From IMG/VR virus record IMGVR_UViG_3300032084_000767, positions 1-31,342 of that record: a stretch of DNA of 31,342 bases; one strand, 5' to 3'. Position numbers and translations under genes: made by a program. Shown here in pieces: positions 1 to 7,883 of the stretch. Numbering within the stretch: position 1 is the stretch's first letter; every line of letters begins with the position of its first letter. This DNA is from a virus. The notes under the pieces were generated by a model, which was not told where the DNA came from, did no database searches, and saw only the letters and a list, made by a program, of their open reading frames with translations.

Positions 1-38
1 CTATGTACAGCCGTTTTGCTTCTACATTTGATACCCCC

Positions 39-338
39 CTAGGTATATTTTTTGTCGCGCTCGCTTCTGCTCTTTTTGTTGTGGCAGCTGGTGCACATTG
101 GCTGTAAATTTTCGTGGCTCCACTTACTGCCTCCTAATCTTATCGGCGTAATATGATCCACCACAGTAGCTACAGCTGTGCACTCTCTACATAGTGGCTC
201 ACCTGCTAGAATATATGCGCGGAGCTTACGCCAGTCTCTACTATTGTAAAAGTCAGCGTCCTCTCCTTGATTACCTTTAAAGGTCTTACGCTTTGCTAGC
301 CAAGGTTTATTACTTCCTTTCTTCGGTACGTAAGGCAT
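39..338 (-). CDS. HNH endonuclease
   Basis: This 99-residue protein has the HNH zinc-finger nuclease layout: a first CxxC at about residues 50-53, the VDHI catalytic segment at about 60-63, a central Asn in the HENLQPMC stretch, and a second CxxC followed by HNKKS. In HK97-like phages a small HNH protein acts with the large terminase to cut DNA during packaging and lies next to terS. Here terS is at the opposite end of the window, so the two would be neighbours if the genome is circular. The start is 2 nt downstream of the preceding gene's stop. The family call is strong; the packaging role is inferred from the family and the circular context. Confidence 0.9.
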   Translation of the reverse strand: MPYVPKKGSNKPWLAKRKTFKGNQGEDADFYNSRDWRKLRAYILAGEPLCRECTAVATVVDHITPIRLGGSKWSHENLQPMCTSCHNKKSRSERDKKYT

Positions 339-340
339 TA

Positions 341-523
341 CTATTTGTCTCCGTCGTTTATTAGTCTATCTATTAGCTCCGGGTTATAGTGTCTTACGCT
401 GCGTAGGTTCTTACGCTCTTGCACCTTTGCAGCTTGTACTTCTGCCTTAGTGCTATCTATTCCTAAGTTTTGGAATAGCTGCGCGTTCTGCTCTAGTACT
501 TTGTCTATAGCTTCGTTTCTCAT
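341..523 (-). CDS. hypothetical 60-aa protein
   Basis: This small, probably helical protein has no recognised motif. Its ATG overlaps the stop of the upstream nuclease gene as ATGA, and its stop lies 2 nt before the HNH start, so it is translationally coupled inside the nuclease-HNH run. The N-terminal half (LEQNAQLFQNLGI) could form a short amphipathic helix. The central part is rich in Lys/Arg/Glu. The function is unknown; the position next to HNH and terS suggests a packaging or nuclease accessory role, but nothing in the sequence shows it. Confidence 0.7.
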   Translation of the reverse strand: MRNEAIDKVLEQNAQLFQNLGIDSTKAEVQAAKVQERKNLRSVRHYNPELIDRLINDGDK

Positions 524-930
524 ACCTCTATTTTATTTAAGTAGCTACCATCTTCTATACTCAAGTAAGCTACCTGCTTTAGTATTGGTCTGCGGTCATT
601 AACCGCGTGTATATTGCTCTTAGTCTCGTAGGGCAAATGCTTCTTAATCCATTTTAGATTAAGGTAGGTAAGATCCCAAGCCCAAACTCCTAAAGGAGTA
701 GAACAAACGTATAAAGGTTTATAGCCTCGGTCTGCTGCTCTATTTAATAGCGTTTGGTATTTAGGCCATTCTATAAGCAAGTCTCTATAATGTGAGCGCC
801 TGCACTTAAACTCTACCACTACTTTAGCTCTATGGCAAATAGCATCGAAAGGGCTAACCGTATCTACAGCTACTTTTAGCTCCGGTAGGTAGTGCTCTTT
901 AAACTTATAAAATAATTCGGGCTCGTTCAT
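520..930 (-). CDS. PD-(D/E)XK (VRR-NUC-like) nuclease
   Basis: The 136-residue protein has the core of a PD-(D/E)XK nuclease: Asp29 in SPFDAICH, then a beta strand with Glu40-Phe-Lys42 (VVVEFKCRR), followed by a basic helix. A metal-binding Asp, then E-x-K about 11 residues later, is typical of small phage VRR-NUC or resolvase-like enzymes that cut branched or single-stranded DNA. It overlaps its neighbours on both sides by 4 nt. It is one of five nucleases encoded here. The fold assignment rests on the motif spacing; the substrate is unknown. Confidence 0.7.
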   Translation of the reverse strand: MNEPELFYKFKEHYLPELKVAVDTVSPFDAICHRAKVVVEFKCRRSHYRDLLIEWPKYQTLLNRAADRGYKPLYVCSTPLGVWAWDLTYLNLKWIKKHLPYETKSNIHAVNDRRPILKQVAYLSIEDGSYLNKIEV

Positions 931-1139
931 CCGTCCGTATATTGATTCATAAAGCTAACTACTTTATTTAGGTGCATATCTTTAGCCTCCGTTCTAATAT
1001 CGTTAGCGCTCTTATACTCTCTAGCGTCCCAAAAACCTATAAACTCCAGGAATAAGTCTAACTTAATAGTGGGGCCAAAAGCTTTTGCAGCTTTGGCTCG
1101 GATTGCTTTTTTATACTCGTAGCTGTTATTATTAAACAT
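927..1139 (-). CDS. hypothetical 70-aa protein
   Basis: This soluble, charged protein has no recognised domain. An in-frame TAA lies just upstream, which fixes ATG 1139 as the start. The stop overlaps the ATG of the downstream nuclease gene (GGATGA), which supports real, coupled translation. A 108-nt stretch separates it from the M15 endolysin gene. A competing open frame (1058-1222) covers part of that stretch but overlaps this gene by 82 nt, and is judged less likely. Confidence 0.6.
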   Translation of the reverse strand: MFNNNSYEYKKAIRAKAAKAFGPTIKLDLFLEFIGFWDAREYKSANDIRTEAKDMHLNKVVSFMNQYTDG

Positions 1140-1247
1140 TGGTCTAAAATTTTACTGTTATTTACTTCGTGTAATAGGGGTATAGCGGTAGCGTCGCTTA
1201 TTGGTAGGGTAGTACCTACCTCCATTAGTAACACTACCTCTATTATT

Positions 1248-1748
1248 TTATTTCGCCTTGTAGTACTCATATACAGTACGTCCGTTTACTCTCTTAGCTA
1301 GCAGTACCTCGCCTTTGTTTAGCTTTGGATCGTTGGACCAAGCTACGTGTACCCAGTTAGGGTTAGTACCTTCCTCGTATACGTCTCCTCCAAATTCCCA
1401 AATAACCTGCTTAAACTCTAGCTTAGTTCTTATAAAGTGGAAGAGCTCGGCGTTTGTACCGTTGCCGTAAGTATCGCAGTCTAAGTCAAAGGCTGCCGTT
1501 TTCTCGTCGTTAATCATATGATCCGAAGACAAAGCACCGCCAATACGTTTATTAAGTTCTTTACCTCTAAAGCCGCTACTTACTCTTAGCGGTCCTCCTA
1601 TAAACTCTCTGCAAGGCTCGAAGATAGCGTTAGCTAGTTTCTTTAGTGCTTCTAGTTGGCCTATGTTCGGCTGGTTATCAATTCCGTGCTTTATAGCTGT
1701 AGCGCTATAAGTTGCTTCTTTAAGGGTTAAATGGTCGCTTAGTTTCAT
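1248..1748 (-). CDS. M15 peptidase, probable endolysin
   Basis: This 166-residue protein matches the peptidase M15 (D-Ala-D-Ala carboxypeptidase / L-Ala-D-Glu endopeptidase) family. The zinc ligands are visible as His77 (SSDHM), Asp88 (AAFDLD) and His134 (NWVHVAW), with the catalytic Glu118 in VIWEFGG. The RVSSGFR segment at about 55-61 is the usual substrate-cleft strand. It would cleave peptidoglycan stem peptides and is the only clear lytic enzyme in the window. The spacing between His77 and Asp88 is a few residues longer than usual. It sits in the early/replication unit, far from the holin and spanin candidates. There is no signal peptide, so export would need a holin. Its ATG overlaps the upstream stop as ATGA. 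Confidence 0.85.
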   Translation of the reverse strand: MKLSDHLTLKEATYSATAIKHGIDNQPNIGQLEALKKLANAIFEPCREFIGGPLRVSSGFRGKELNKRIGGALSSDHMINDEKTAAFDLDCDTYGNGTNAELFHFIRTKLEFKQVIWEFGGDVYEEGTNPNWVHVAWSNDPKLNKGEVLLAKRVNGRTVYEYYKAK

Positions 1749-1906
1749 TTTATGGTATTTTCGTTTTCTATGTAATTAACTATATAGTGCCGGCTCGTTA
1801 AATCGCCTTGCTTCTTTTTGTAATCTTTCCACTTTTTTTTTATACGTTCCGCGTCCTTCTCGTCTCTAGCTTGTGCCCAAGTATTTTTAGCTATCTCTAT
1901 CCACAT
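1745..1906 (-). CDS. hypothetical small basic protein, 53 aa
   Basis: This short frame starts MWIEIAKNTWAQ and continues as a Lys/Arg-rich amphipathic helix (ERIKKKWKDYKKK). It fills the space between the Prim-Pol gene and the endolysin. The ATG is 2 nt after the Prim-Pol stop, and the TGA overlaps the endolysin ATG as ATGA, so it is tightly coupled on both sides. The charge pattern could suit nucleic-acid binding. The function is unknown. Confidence 0.75.
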   Translation of the reverse strand: MWIEIAKNTWAQARDEKDAERIKKKWKDYKKKQGDLTSRHYIVNYIENENTIK

Positions 1907-1908
1907 TA

Positions 1909-3873
1909 TTAAAACGGCGGTTCGTCCGTACTTTGATTACTTCCGTTTAAATTTACTAAAATCTTGGGATTTTTTTCATTTGTCAGCATTATATATTTTC
2001 CTGCCTCCATTAAACTAACTGCGGTAGAGGCTTCTACAAGCTTGCAGCTCTCTACGTCTCTTATAAAAGTCTTAGCTTGGTTTATCGTTTTACCTTGTAC
2101 GCTCTTAGCTAGCCTTTCTAGTTCGTCTACGGTCCACTCTTTACCTCCTGGGCCTTCTAACTCCTTTACGCTTATTTCTACGTCTCTGCCTATTACGTTT
2201 AGCTCAAGATCCGGAAAGCTTGCGTTTCTCGTATACAGTCCCTCTATGTACGTACTGTTACCGTCTTCGCTTCTACTTACACCGTATACAGTTTCTGCCT
2301 TTTGTACTAGGTAGCTTCCTAAGTGTCCTTTAGCGCCTCTATCGTTCTTATTTTCGTGCAGGACCGTAACTAGGTTTAGGTTCTTATCTGCGCTTATCTT
2401 CATTAGCTTACTAACCAAAGCTATAGCTTCGGGTTCCTCGTTTACCCCGTTAGCTACATCTACTATACCGTCTATAATACATAAGCTAATACCTTCTATA
2501 CGTCTTAGCGCATATTCTATAATACTTAGCCTATCTGCGTTAGTATCTGCTCTACGTAGTGCGAAGTATTTAAGTCTCTCCTGGCCTACCTCTTTAGGTA
2601 TTCCGGCTAAGTGCAGTATTCTTTGGTTAACCTTTTGCGCGTGGTAGTCTCCTTGTTCAGTATCGAAGTATAAGACGTTACCTTTTACTATTCCAGCTTT
2701 TAGCAGGTTCTCGCTATATCCTTCTCTTATAGCTGCGGCAGCCAAGGCAGAAACAAAGTAACTCTTTCTACTCTTAGCCTTCCCTTGTACTAGGCTTATG
2801 TTACCGGCAGTAGCCAGCGTATAAGTCTCTAGCCCTAGCTTTAACTCTAATACGCTAGGCGGGTTTTTTATTTCTTCCGTAGGATCAAGTAAATACTTCT
2901 CTAGCAGGTCCTCGGTAGGCTCTTCGCTCTCTTGGGGTTCGCTTAGTGCCTCCTCGTACCTTTCTACCTCGTTTAGTTGCTTTGGCTTTTGGGCTCCGTA
3001 GCCTTCAGCTCTTAGAGCTTTAGCACTTTCCCTATAGTCGTTATTATACTCTAAAGCTGTAAGTAGCGTATAGCTGTTATATATCGTTTCTGCTTCTAGA
3101 GCTGTGCTAGTGGTCCATACGTATAAAAGTCCGGAGTCCTTAAATATCTTACCGCTGTCCGGTGCGTCCGTTTGTCCCGGTCTTTTAACGTAGATGAACT
3201 TACTATCTTCTCGTACTATGGTCCAGCCGTGGCTTTGTATTACCGTTAGGCAGTCTACTTTGCTTTTATAATCGTCCCACGGCGTAAGCTCGTCGCTGTC
3301 GTTTAAGCTTGGTTTAGGTGCTTTGTAGGTTACTTCTACTTTAGGCGTTTCGTCTAATTCTCTAGCGCAGTCCAATAGTATAGCCCTTTCTTCCGGGGTT
3401 ATAAACTGTATGTTACTCGCTTTAGTCTCTAGCTTATAGCCGGGAGTAGGCCAGGCGGCTACTTGGCCTCCTATTCCTCTAGTCTCAAAGGTTACCTCTT
3501 TAGCTTTGTTCTTAGCTAGCTTTTGGTTCCCTTCTATTACCTCACAGCGGTACATAAAGTGGAAGCCACCGCTAGGGGTTTCTTGTATTACTAGCTTTGG
3601 TAATATGTCGGGGCCGTTAGCTTCTAGTAGTGCTATGTAGTCTTTAAACTCGTTCCCGGTAAAGTGTTTAGCGTCTATATCTAATACCTCTAGGCCGTTA
3701 TACCCACAAACCAAGCCGAGGCTATCCGTAGTAAATAGGTTTAGATCTTCTATAGGAGCTTCTTTATACTTTGTCCAGTCCTTTAGTAGTGGGCGCTTTT
3801 GTCCACTTACTAGGGGCACCGGGCTAAAGCCGTGCTCTATATATAATTTAGCGGCCTGCTGTATATCTTGCAT
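1909..3873 (-). CDS. Prim-Pol / AAA+ helicase replication protein
   Basis: This 654-residue protein has three parts. Residues 1-175 resemble the bifunctional primase-polymerase (Prim-Pol) domain, with metal-binding Asp65-x-Asp67 (VLDIDAKHF) and a GGFHFMY strand with His105. Residues 195-295 form a linker domain often seen in phage primase-helicases. Residues 335-560 are a RecA-like AAA_25/RepA ATPase with a Walker A variant GKAKSRKS at about 364-371, Walker B LCIID at about 464-468, and an LHENK sensor segment. The second Gly of the P-loop is replaced by Arg, which is a known variant of this ATPase group. It should prime and unwind DNA at the phage origin. It is the main replication gene here; no separate DNA polymerase is seen. 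Confidence 0.85.
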   Translation of the reverse strand: MQDIQQAAKLYIEHGFSPVPLVSGQKRPLLKDWTKYKEAPIEDLNLFTTDSLGLVCGYNGLEVLDIDAKHFTGNEFKDYIALLEANGPDILPKLVIQETPSGGFHFMYRCEVIEGNQKLAKNKAKEVTFETRGIGGQVAAWPTPGYKLETKASNIQFITPEERAILLDCARELDETPKVEVTYKAPKPSLNDSDELTPWDDYKSKVDCLTVIQSHGWTIVREDSKFIYVKRPGQTDAPDSGKIFKDSGLLYVWTTSTALEAETIYNSYTLLTALEYNNDYRESAKALRAEGYGAQKPKQLNEVERYEEALSEPQESEEPTEDLLEKYLLDPTEEIKNPPSVLELKLGLETYTLATAGNISLVQGKAKSRKSYFVSALAAAAIREGYSENLLKAGIVKGNVLYFDTEQGDYHAQKVNQRILHLAGIPKEVGQERLKYFALRRADTNADRLSIIEYALRRIEGISLCIIDGIVDVANGVNEEPEAIALVSKLMKISADKNLNLVTVLHENKNDRGAKGHLGSYLVQKAETVYGVSRSEDGNSTYIEGLYTRNASFPDLELNVIGRDVEISVKELEGPGGKEWTVDELERLAKSVQGKTINQAKTFIRDVESCKLVEASTAVSLMEAGKYIMLTNEKNPKILVNLNGSNQSTDEPPF

Positions 3874-3882
3874 TAGGTTTGT

Positions 3883-4287
3883 TTATAGTAGTAGTTCCCA
3901 GTTGTTTTTATACTGGCTGTATTTGTTGTTATCGTTTTTAGGATCTAGTGTAACGCTGCTTTTTTCTACTTCTTCAAAAGGTATTATATAAAAGGTGTCA
4001 ATGTACCAAATGTATATAGCGTAAAAGTCTACCTCGTTAGCTTGGTACTTTCTATAGGTTGGGTTAGTGCTTTTTATCCTTCTATGGAGCATAGAGCCGT
4101 ATACATTACTTAGGCGCTTATCCTTACTAGCGTATTTTATTTGAATCTTATATAGGTTTCTGCTGTTATCTATTATACAGTCGTAAGCGTAGCCTTCTAC
4201 AGCAGGTACTAATACTTTTAGGTCTAAGCTAATCGCAGTACTTATAAAACGGTATTCAGCTAGAGCTCCTTTATTCCGGGTATTCAT
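3883..4287 (-). CDS. PD-(D/E)XK resolvase-like endonuclease
   Basis: The 134-residue protein follows the small PD(D/E)XK endonuclease pattern (PDDEXK_11 / archaeal Hjc-like). It has an N-terminal helix with Glu11 (KGALAEYRF), Asp36 in GYAYDCIID, and the Q49-x-K51 signature in YKIQIKYA. These residues build the metal site, with Gln replacing the usual Glu. Such enzymes cut Holliday junctions or other branched DNA. Its start overlaps the end of the RusA-like gene by 17 nt, so two possible junction-cutting enzymes are made from one transcript. The nuclease fold is likely; the substrate is inferred. Confidence 0.7.
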   Translation of the reverse strand: MNTRNKGALAEYRFISTAISLDLKVLVPAVEGYAYDCIIDNSRNLYKIQIKYASKDKRLSNVYGSMLHRRIKSTNPTYRKYQANEVDFYAIYIWYIDTFYIIPFEEVEKSSVTLDPKNDNNKYSQYKNNWELLL

Positions 4288-4648
4288 CGGATAGCGTTAT
4301 TATAATTTCCGCCGTGTTCGCTGGTAGTGATTCCTTCCAAACCAAAAGCAAGTGTCGAAAGTATTTAGGGCTGTCGTCCTTAATCCAGCCCAAGGCTTTA
4401 AGAGCGTCGCTAGTAAATTTAACAGCAATAATACTGTTATCCAAATCGTAACGGTAACGAACATTAGCAGTAACTCTAAAGCTATTATAAGCAGGTCCTT
4501 GATTAAAACCCAATTGCTCCTTAACCTCTTTAAGTGCAGCGTCTTTAGCTTTTTTTCTTTTTGTCCAGTGGCTCCCCGCATAAAAACTATTTAAGCTAGG
4601 TACTTTTCCTAGCGTTAGTACTATCTCTTTATTCTTCCTGGTCTTCAT
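4271..4648 (-). CDS. rusA: RusA-like Holliday junction resolvase
   Basis: This 125-residue protein has the RusA layout: an N-terminal strand with a VPSLNSFY turn and a HWTKRKK basic segment, then Asp68-Leu-Asp70-Asn (YRYDLDNS), a Lys a few residues later, and an Asp91-Asp92 pair in GWIKDDSPKY. E. coli RusA uses Asp70, Asp72 and Asp91, so the catalytic spacing is nearly the same. It resolves four-way junctions made during phage replication and recombination. It overlaps the zinc-ribbon gene upstream and the PD-(D/E)XK nuclease downstream. Confidence 0.88.
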   Translation of the reverse strand: MKTRKNKEIVLTLGKVPSLNSFYAGSHWTKRKKAKDAALKEVKEQLGFNQGPAYNSFRVTANVRYRYDLDNSIIAVKFTSDALKALGWIKDDSPKYFRHLLLVWKESLPANTAEIIITLSDEYPE

Positions 4649-4757
4649 ATTCGCACTTGCAGTTATAGTAAGGCTCTACTATTGGCTCGCCGCAATTCTC
4701 GCAAGTTTCCTCTTCCTCCCGGTAGTAGCTTCTTAGGTCGTAGTCTAGTCTATCCAT
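4629..4757 (-). CDS. small zinc-ribbon-like protein, 42 aa
   Basis: This short acidic frame carries CENCGEP and then CKCEY near the C-terminus, which looks like a CxxC...CxC metal-binding knuckle. The ATG lies 4 nt after the preceding micro-gene's stop, and its 3' end overlaps the RusA start by 20 nt. Frame conservation and coupling suggest that it is translated. The function is unknown; a protein-interaction or nucleic-acid-binding role is possible. Confidence 0.65.
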   Translation of the reverse strand: MDRLDYDLRSYYREEEETCENCGEPIVEPYYNCKCEYEDQEE

Positions 4758-4761
4758 TAGC

Positions 4762-4845
4762 TTAATCTTTTTCTATTCCGTTCTCGTCTCGATCTCTTAA
4801 ACAAAGTTCTATAATACTCATAGGCTTATTGCAGTTGCAGCTCAT
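4762..4845 (-). CDS. micro-ORF, 27 aa, Cys-rich N-terminus
   Basis: The frame begins MSCNCNKPM and ends acidic. Its ATG overlaps the stop of the upstream membrane micro-gene as TAATG, and the next gene starts 4 nt after its stop. At 27 residues the coding claim depends on this coupled arrangement alone. The CxC could bind metal. It may act mainly to pass ribosomes along the operon. Confidence 0.4.
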   Translation of the reverse strand: MSCNCNKPMSIIELCLRDRDENGIEKD

Positions 4846-4967
4846 TATAAAGTTATTGTCGGGTGAGCATAAACATAAAGCAAAGCCAGTACACTTAGAG
4901 CGAATATGCAAATCGTAAACGCTAACAAATAGAATAAAATCTTTGTGGCTTTTTCTTGGTCAGTCAT
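4845..4967 (-). CDS. single-pass membrane micro-protein, 40 aa
   Basis: The 40-residue frame has a charged start (MTDQEKATK), then one strongly hydrophobic segment at residues 10-34 with no charged residue, and a short tail. The start overlaps the preceding gene's end, and the stop overlaps the next start as TAATG. It is a likely inner-membrane peptide made with the replication genes. The role is unknown; superinfection exclusion or a lysis helper are possibilities that the sequence does not prove. Confidence 0.65.
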   Translation of the reverse strand: MTDQEKATKILFYLLAFTICIFALSVLALLYVYAHPTITL

Positions 4968-5157
4968 TCTCTTTGGTGTTAAAGGTTTTGTTGTAATAAT
5001 CTTCAATAGTTAAGCCGCTATTAGACCACCCTTCTGTAAAATCATACATTCTCTCTCTCTCTATCTTAAGTAAATCTGTATTAAGCATCCACGCTTTAAA
5101 GTCTGCATTACTCATTAAATTGAAGTTTTCGTAAACTTCTTGAATTGGTGTTTTCAT
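4960..5157 (-). CDS. hypothetical 65-aa protein
   Basis: This acidic, soluble protein with several aromatic residues (MYDFTEGW, DYYNKTF) has no recognised motif. It is coupled upstream to the coiled-coil gene (ATGA overlap) and downstream to the membrane micro-gene (8-nt overlap). Its use of AAT, TTT and TTA looks slightly more AT-rich than the flanking genes. The function is unknown. Confidence 0.65.
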   Translation of the reverse strand: MKTPIQEVYENFNLMSNADFKAWMLNTDLLKIERERMYDFTEGWSNSGLTIEDYYNKTFNTKEND

Positions 5158-5459
5158 CTCTCTTTGGTTTTATTATACTCGTCTACTTCAGCTCGCAACA
5201 TTGCCAGCTCCTCCAGGTCTAAACCTAGTATGAGCTCTACGTTACTTTGTATCTTCGTCAATAGCTCCGGATCTTCTTTGTCTAAAGCAGCTAGCGGAGT
5301 AGTTATAGCTCGCTCTAGCTCCTTCTCCGTATTAGCTAAAAGCTTCTTTAGCTTATGCTTGTAGAGTACCGTTCCCTTTAGCTCGTCCATCTGCTCCAAA
5401 GTGGCCTGCATTAAAGCTACTAGCTTTACCGCTTTTTTGAATAGTTCGAAGCGCTCCAT
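5154..5459 (-). CDS. hypothetical coiled-coil protein, 101 aa
   Basis: The sequence is nearly all helical, with heptad-like Leu/Ile spacing and alternating Lys/Glu (KLKKLLANTEKELERA, LDLEELAMLRAEVDEY). No enzyme motif is visible. It directly follows the N4/N6 methyltransferase gene, with the ATG overlapping that gene's stop region by 1 nt. It could be a structural or partner subunit of a neighbouring enzyme. The coding call is firm; the function is unknown. Confidence 0.75.
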   Translation of the reverse strand: MERFELFKKAVKLVALMQATLEQMDELKGTVLYKHKLKKLLANTEKELERAITTPLAALDKEDPELLTKIQSNVELILGLDLEELAMLRAEVDEYNKTKER

Positions 5460-6463
5460 TAAAAGAGGGTTTTTTGTTCTTCCTCATCTTTAAAGCGTTG
5501 TTTAGCTTCTGCTAAATTTATAACAGCTTGTTTATAGTAGCTATCTTTTAATTCAATACCTATAGCTTTACGGCCTAAACTTACTGGACTGTAAACCTCA
5601 CTACCTACACCCATAAAAGGAGTAAGGACTGTTTCTCCCGGATTGCTCCAAAGATCTACGCACCTATCTATTACGTCTAATTGTAACGGGTGTACGTGTT
5701 TCTCGTCATCGTCTTCCCTTGAATCTCTAAAGGGTAGTACGTTGTTTATTCTAATATCGTCCCAAACCGAGCTAGCGTAGCGTTGCCATATATAATGGTT
5801 TAGCTTAGTAATTCCTTCCGGCTCGTTTACATTATTTAAATGCTCCCATAGCTGCTCTGCGTTAAAGTCGCTCTTATTCGCATTATTCCAAGCTTGTAAA
5901 ATATTCGGTAGTATTGGAATTTCTCCGTAGTATTTATTTAGCCCGTGTTGATGCGTTACTGGTACTTCTGCCTCGCCCTTTCTTTTAAAAATTAAAAGGT
6001 AGTCGGGCTGTGCTGGGAAGCATTGCGTAGCATCTTCTACTATAAGCTTGTGCATTAAGCTTTTTACCATTGTACGCATACGTACTTTAAGTGGCTCCTT
6101 CCAAATAGTTACACGTCCTTTATATTGGAATCCGTGCGCCTGGTGTAATCTTATTACCTCGTTAGGAAAGTCCCAGCTATCGCCGTTATTCTGCACTACC
6201 TCGGTAACGTGTACCGCGTTAATCCTACCGGCCTTGGTTACCCTACTTAATTCTTTTATAAGGTATTCGTACTGTTTTAAAAAATCCTCCTTAGTATCAC
6301 AGTTACTAAAATCTCGGTGCGAGCTGCTGTAGTTATACAGCCCAGCGAAAGGAGGGCTATATACGCTTAAATCTATACTGCTGTCCGGTAGTGTTGGCAT
6401 AACTTCCATACAGTCGCTATTATAAATAGCGTAATTCTCGGTAATTGTTTGTTGCTTTGTCAT
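5459..6463 (-). CDS. DNA N4-cytosine/N6-adenine methyltransferase
   Basis: This 334-residue enzyme belongs to the N4/N6 DNA methylase family in the beta arrangement: the catalytic motif IV SPPF at residues 36-39 comes first, and the AdoMet-binding FMGVG at about 283-287 comes near the C-terminus, followed by AIGIEL. SPP(F/Y/W) is more frequent in N4-cytosine enzymes, but N6-adenine cannot be excluded. It follows the SNF2-type helicase gene with only 1 nt between stop and ATG, and the two probably work together. Likely roles are self-protection against host restriction, or altering phage DNA during replication. Confidence 0.85.
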   Translation of the reverse strand: MTKQQTITENYAIYNSDCMEVMPTLPDSSIDLSVYSPPFAGLYNYSSSHRDFSNCDTKEDFLKQYEYLIKELSRVTKAGRINAVHVTEVVQNNGDSWDFPNEVIRLHQAHGFQYKGRVTIWKEPLKVRMRTMVKSLMHKLIVEDATQCFPAQPDYLLIFKRKGEAEVPVTHQHGLNKYYGEIPILPNILQAWNNANKSDFNAEQLWEHLNNVNEPEGITKLNHYIWQRYASSVWDDIRINNVLPFRDSREDDDEKHVHPLQLDVIDRCVDLWSNPGETVLTPFMGVGSEVYSPVSLGRKAIGIELKDSYYKQAVINLAEAKQRFKDEEEQKTLF

Positions 6464-6464
6464 C

Positions 6465-7883
6465 TTATAAAAAATTAGGTAGTTCTATTTCTTTGTTAAA
6501 TTCTCTTTTTGTCTCGGTGTACGTCTCGTTTACGTTCTTAGTAAGGTTCTCGTAAAGCTCTATAGCCTTTTGCGTTTTTTGCTGTAGTGCATCTATTACC
6601 CTTTTTTGACCGTCGCTAATAACTATATCTATAGTTACTTCCTTGATTTGTCCAAACCTCCAAAAACGTCTAATAGCTTGGTAGTATTGCTCGTATGAGA
6701 AAGTAGGGAAAATAACCGAGTGGCTACAGTGCTGCCAGTTTAAACCGAAGCTAGTCATCTTTGCCTTAGTTATAATTCTCTTTATCTTTCCTGCGCTAAA
6801 GTCCATTAGTATTTGCTCTTTCTTTTCTATTTTCATAGAGCCGGTAATTTCTACCGCTTCCGGATCCATCTCTTTAAGTAGTGCGCTTTCGTTGTTTGTG
6901 TTACACCAATATACCGAAGTCTTACCGGCTGCTAATTCTACAGCTTTACGGCAGCGCTCCTCTTCCGTTTGTTTTTGTTCGTGGCGTATCTCGGTCATTG
7001 TTTTAGCTACTGGTATTACTATACCTATTTGCCCGTTGTGATCGTGCCTAGAAGTATTTACTACAGTATGCGTAACCGTGTTAAGCTTTGGCAATTTATA
7101 GCGCTCATCACTATAGCCTAAATCGCTAGGCATCTTACACATAATAGACCATTGATTAACCCAGGCGAAGAAGTCCTTTTCTGCGTGAGGCTTTAAATAG
7201 TACTTCTCGCCTATATTTCTATTGCGGCTGTCTATGCTGCTTTGGTTGTTCTTAAAAAACTTTGTAAGCATATCAGTATAACCCATATAACCTAAAGCCT
7301 CTGCGCTAGTACCTAGTTCTATAAAGTCATTAGGGCTAGGCGTTGCAGTAGATAAAAACCTATAACGGACCTTTTTAATAAATGTCGTTATTTGGTTTTT
7401 TATCTGCCCTTTAAAATTCTTTAGTATAGAGCTCTCATCCAATATAACAGCCTCGAAGTCTTCACTATTAAGCAGGTGTAAACGCTCGTAATTACATACT
7501 ATTATATCTCCCTTTAACTCGCCTTTTAAAGATTGGTATACATTAGGTATATTCATTTTCTCAGCTTCTTTTATAAACTGAAAACCTACCGCTAAAGGTG
7601 TAAGTATTAGCACCTTCTTACTAGTATACTCTACTACGTTTTTAGCTATTGCTAACTGTATTAAAGTTTTACCTAGTCCAGTATCCGCAAAAATTGCTAT
7701 ACGGCCTTTTCTTACAGCTCGTTCTATTATTTCTTTTTGGAAGTCAAAAGCTATACTAGGAATGTAAACCGGATCAAAACCGGAGCTAGATAAACTGTGC
7801 TTCTTACTTTCTAGAAAATCTAGATAGCTGCTCTTTGTGTCTTTTTTTGTTATGGTTATTCCCATATGTAAAATTTTACTCAT
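6465..7883 (-). CDS. SNF2/DEAD-type DNA helicase or translocase
   Basis: The protein has both RecA lobes of a superfamily 2 enzyme. Numbered from the GTG at 7886, these are: Q-like FDFQKEII, Walker A ADTGLGKT (67-74), DESS box (150-153), motif III TATPSPND (180-187), and motif VI QAIRRFWRFGQ (403-413). The WRFGQ form is typical of SNF2-like proteins. GTG at 7886 and ATG at 7883 are adjacent possible starts; I chose the ATG. A further Met lies six residues in. It is immediately upstream of the methyltransferase, a pairing also seen in phages and in DISARM-like defence. It probably moves along or remodels DNA for methylation or replication. Confidence 0.85.
   Translation of the reverse strand: MSKILHMGITITKKDTKSSYLDFLESKKHSLSSSGFDPVYIPSIAFDFQKEIIERAVRKGRIAIFADTGLGKTLIQLAIAKNVVEYTSKKVLILTPLAVGFQFIKEAEKMNIPNVYQSLKGELKGDIIVCNYERLHLLNSEDFEAVILDESSILKNFKGQIKNQITTFIKKVRYRFLSTATPSPNDFIELGTSAEALGYMGYTDMLTKFFKNNQSSIDSRNRNIGEKYYLKPHAEKDFFAWVNQWSIMCKMPSDLGYSDERYKLPKLNTVTHTVVNTSRHDHNGQIGIVIPVAKTMTEIRHEQKQTEEERCRKAVELAAGKTSVYWCNTNNESALLKEMDPEAVEITGSMKIEKKEQILMDFSAGKIKRIITKAKMTSFGLNWQHCSHSVIFPTFSYEQYYQAIRRFWRFGQIKEVTIDIVISDGQKRVIDALQQKTQKAIELYENLTKNVNETYTETKREFNKEIELPNFL

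Noticed and set aside
1058-1270. Minus-strand frame (MSTTRR..., or shorter MEVGTT... from 1222)
   Set aside because: It overlaps both the endolysin end and 82 nt of the better-supported 70-aa gene, lacks coupling to a neighbour, and has an unusual composition. It remains possible that a short gene lies in the 108-nt gap.
4300-4594. Frames on both strands across the RusA gene
   Set aside because: RusA motifs and spacing are clear; the other frames are shadows.
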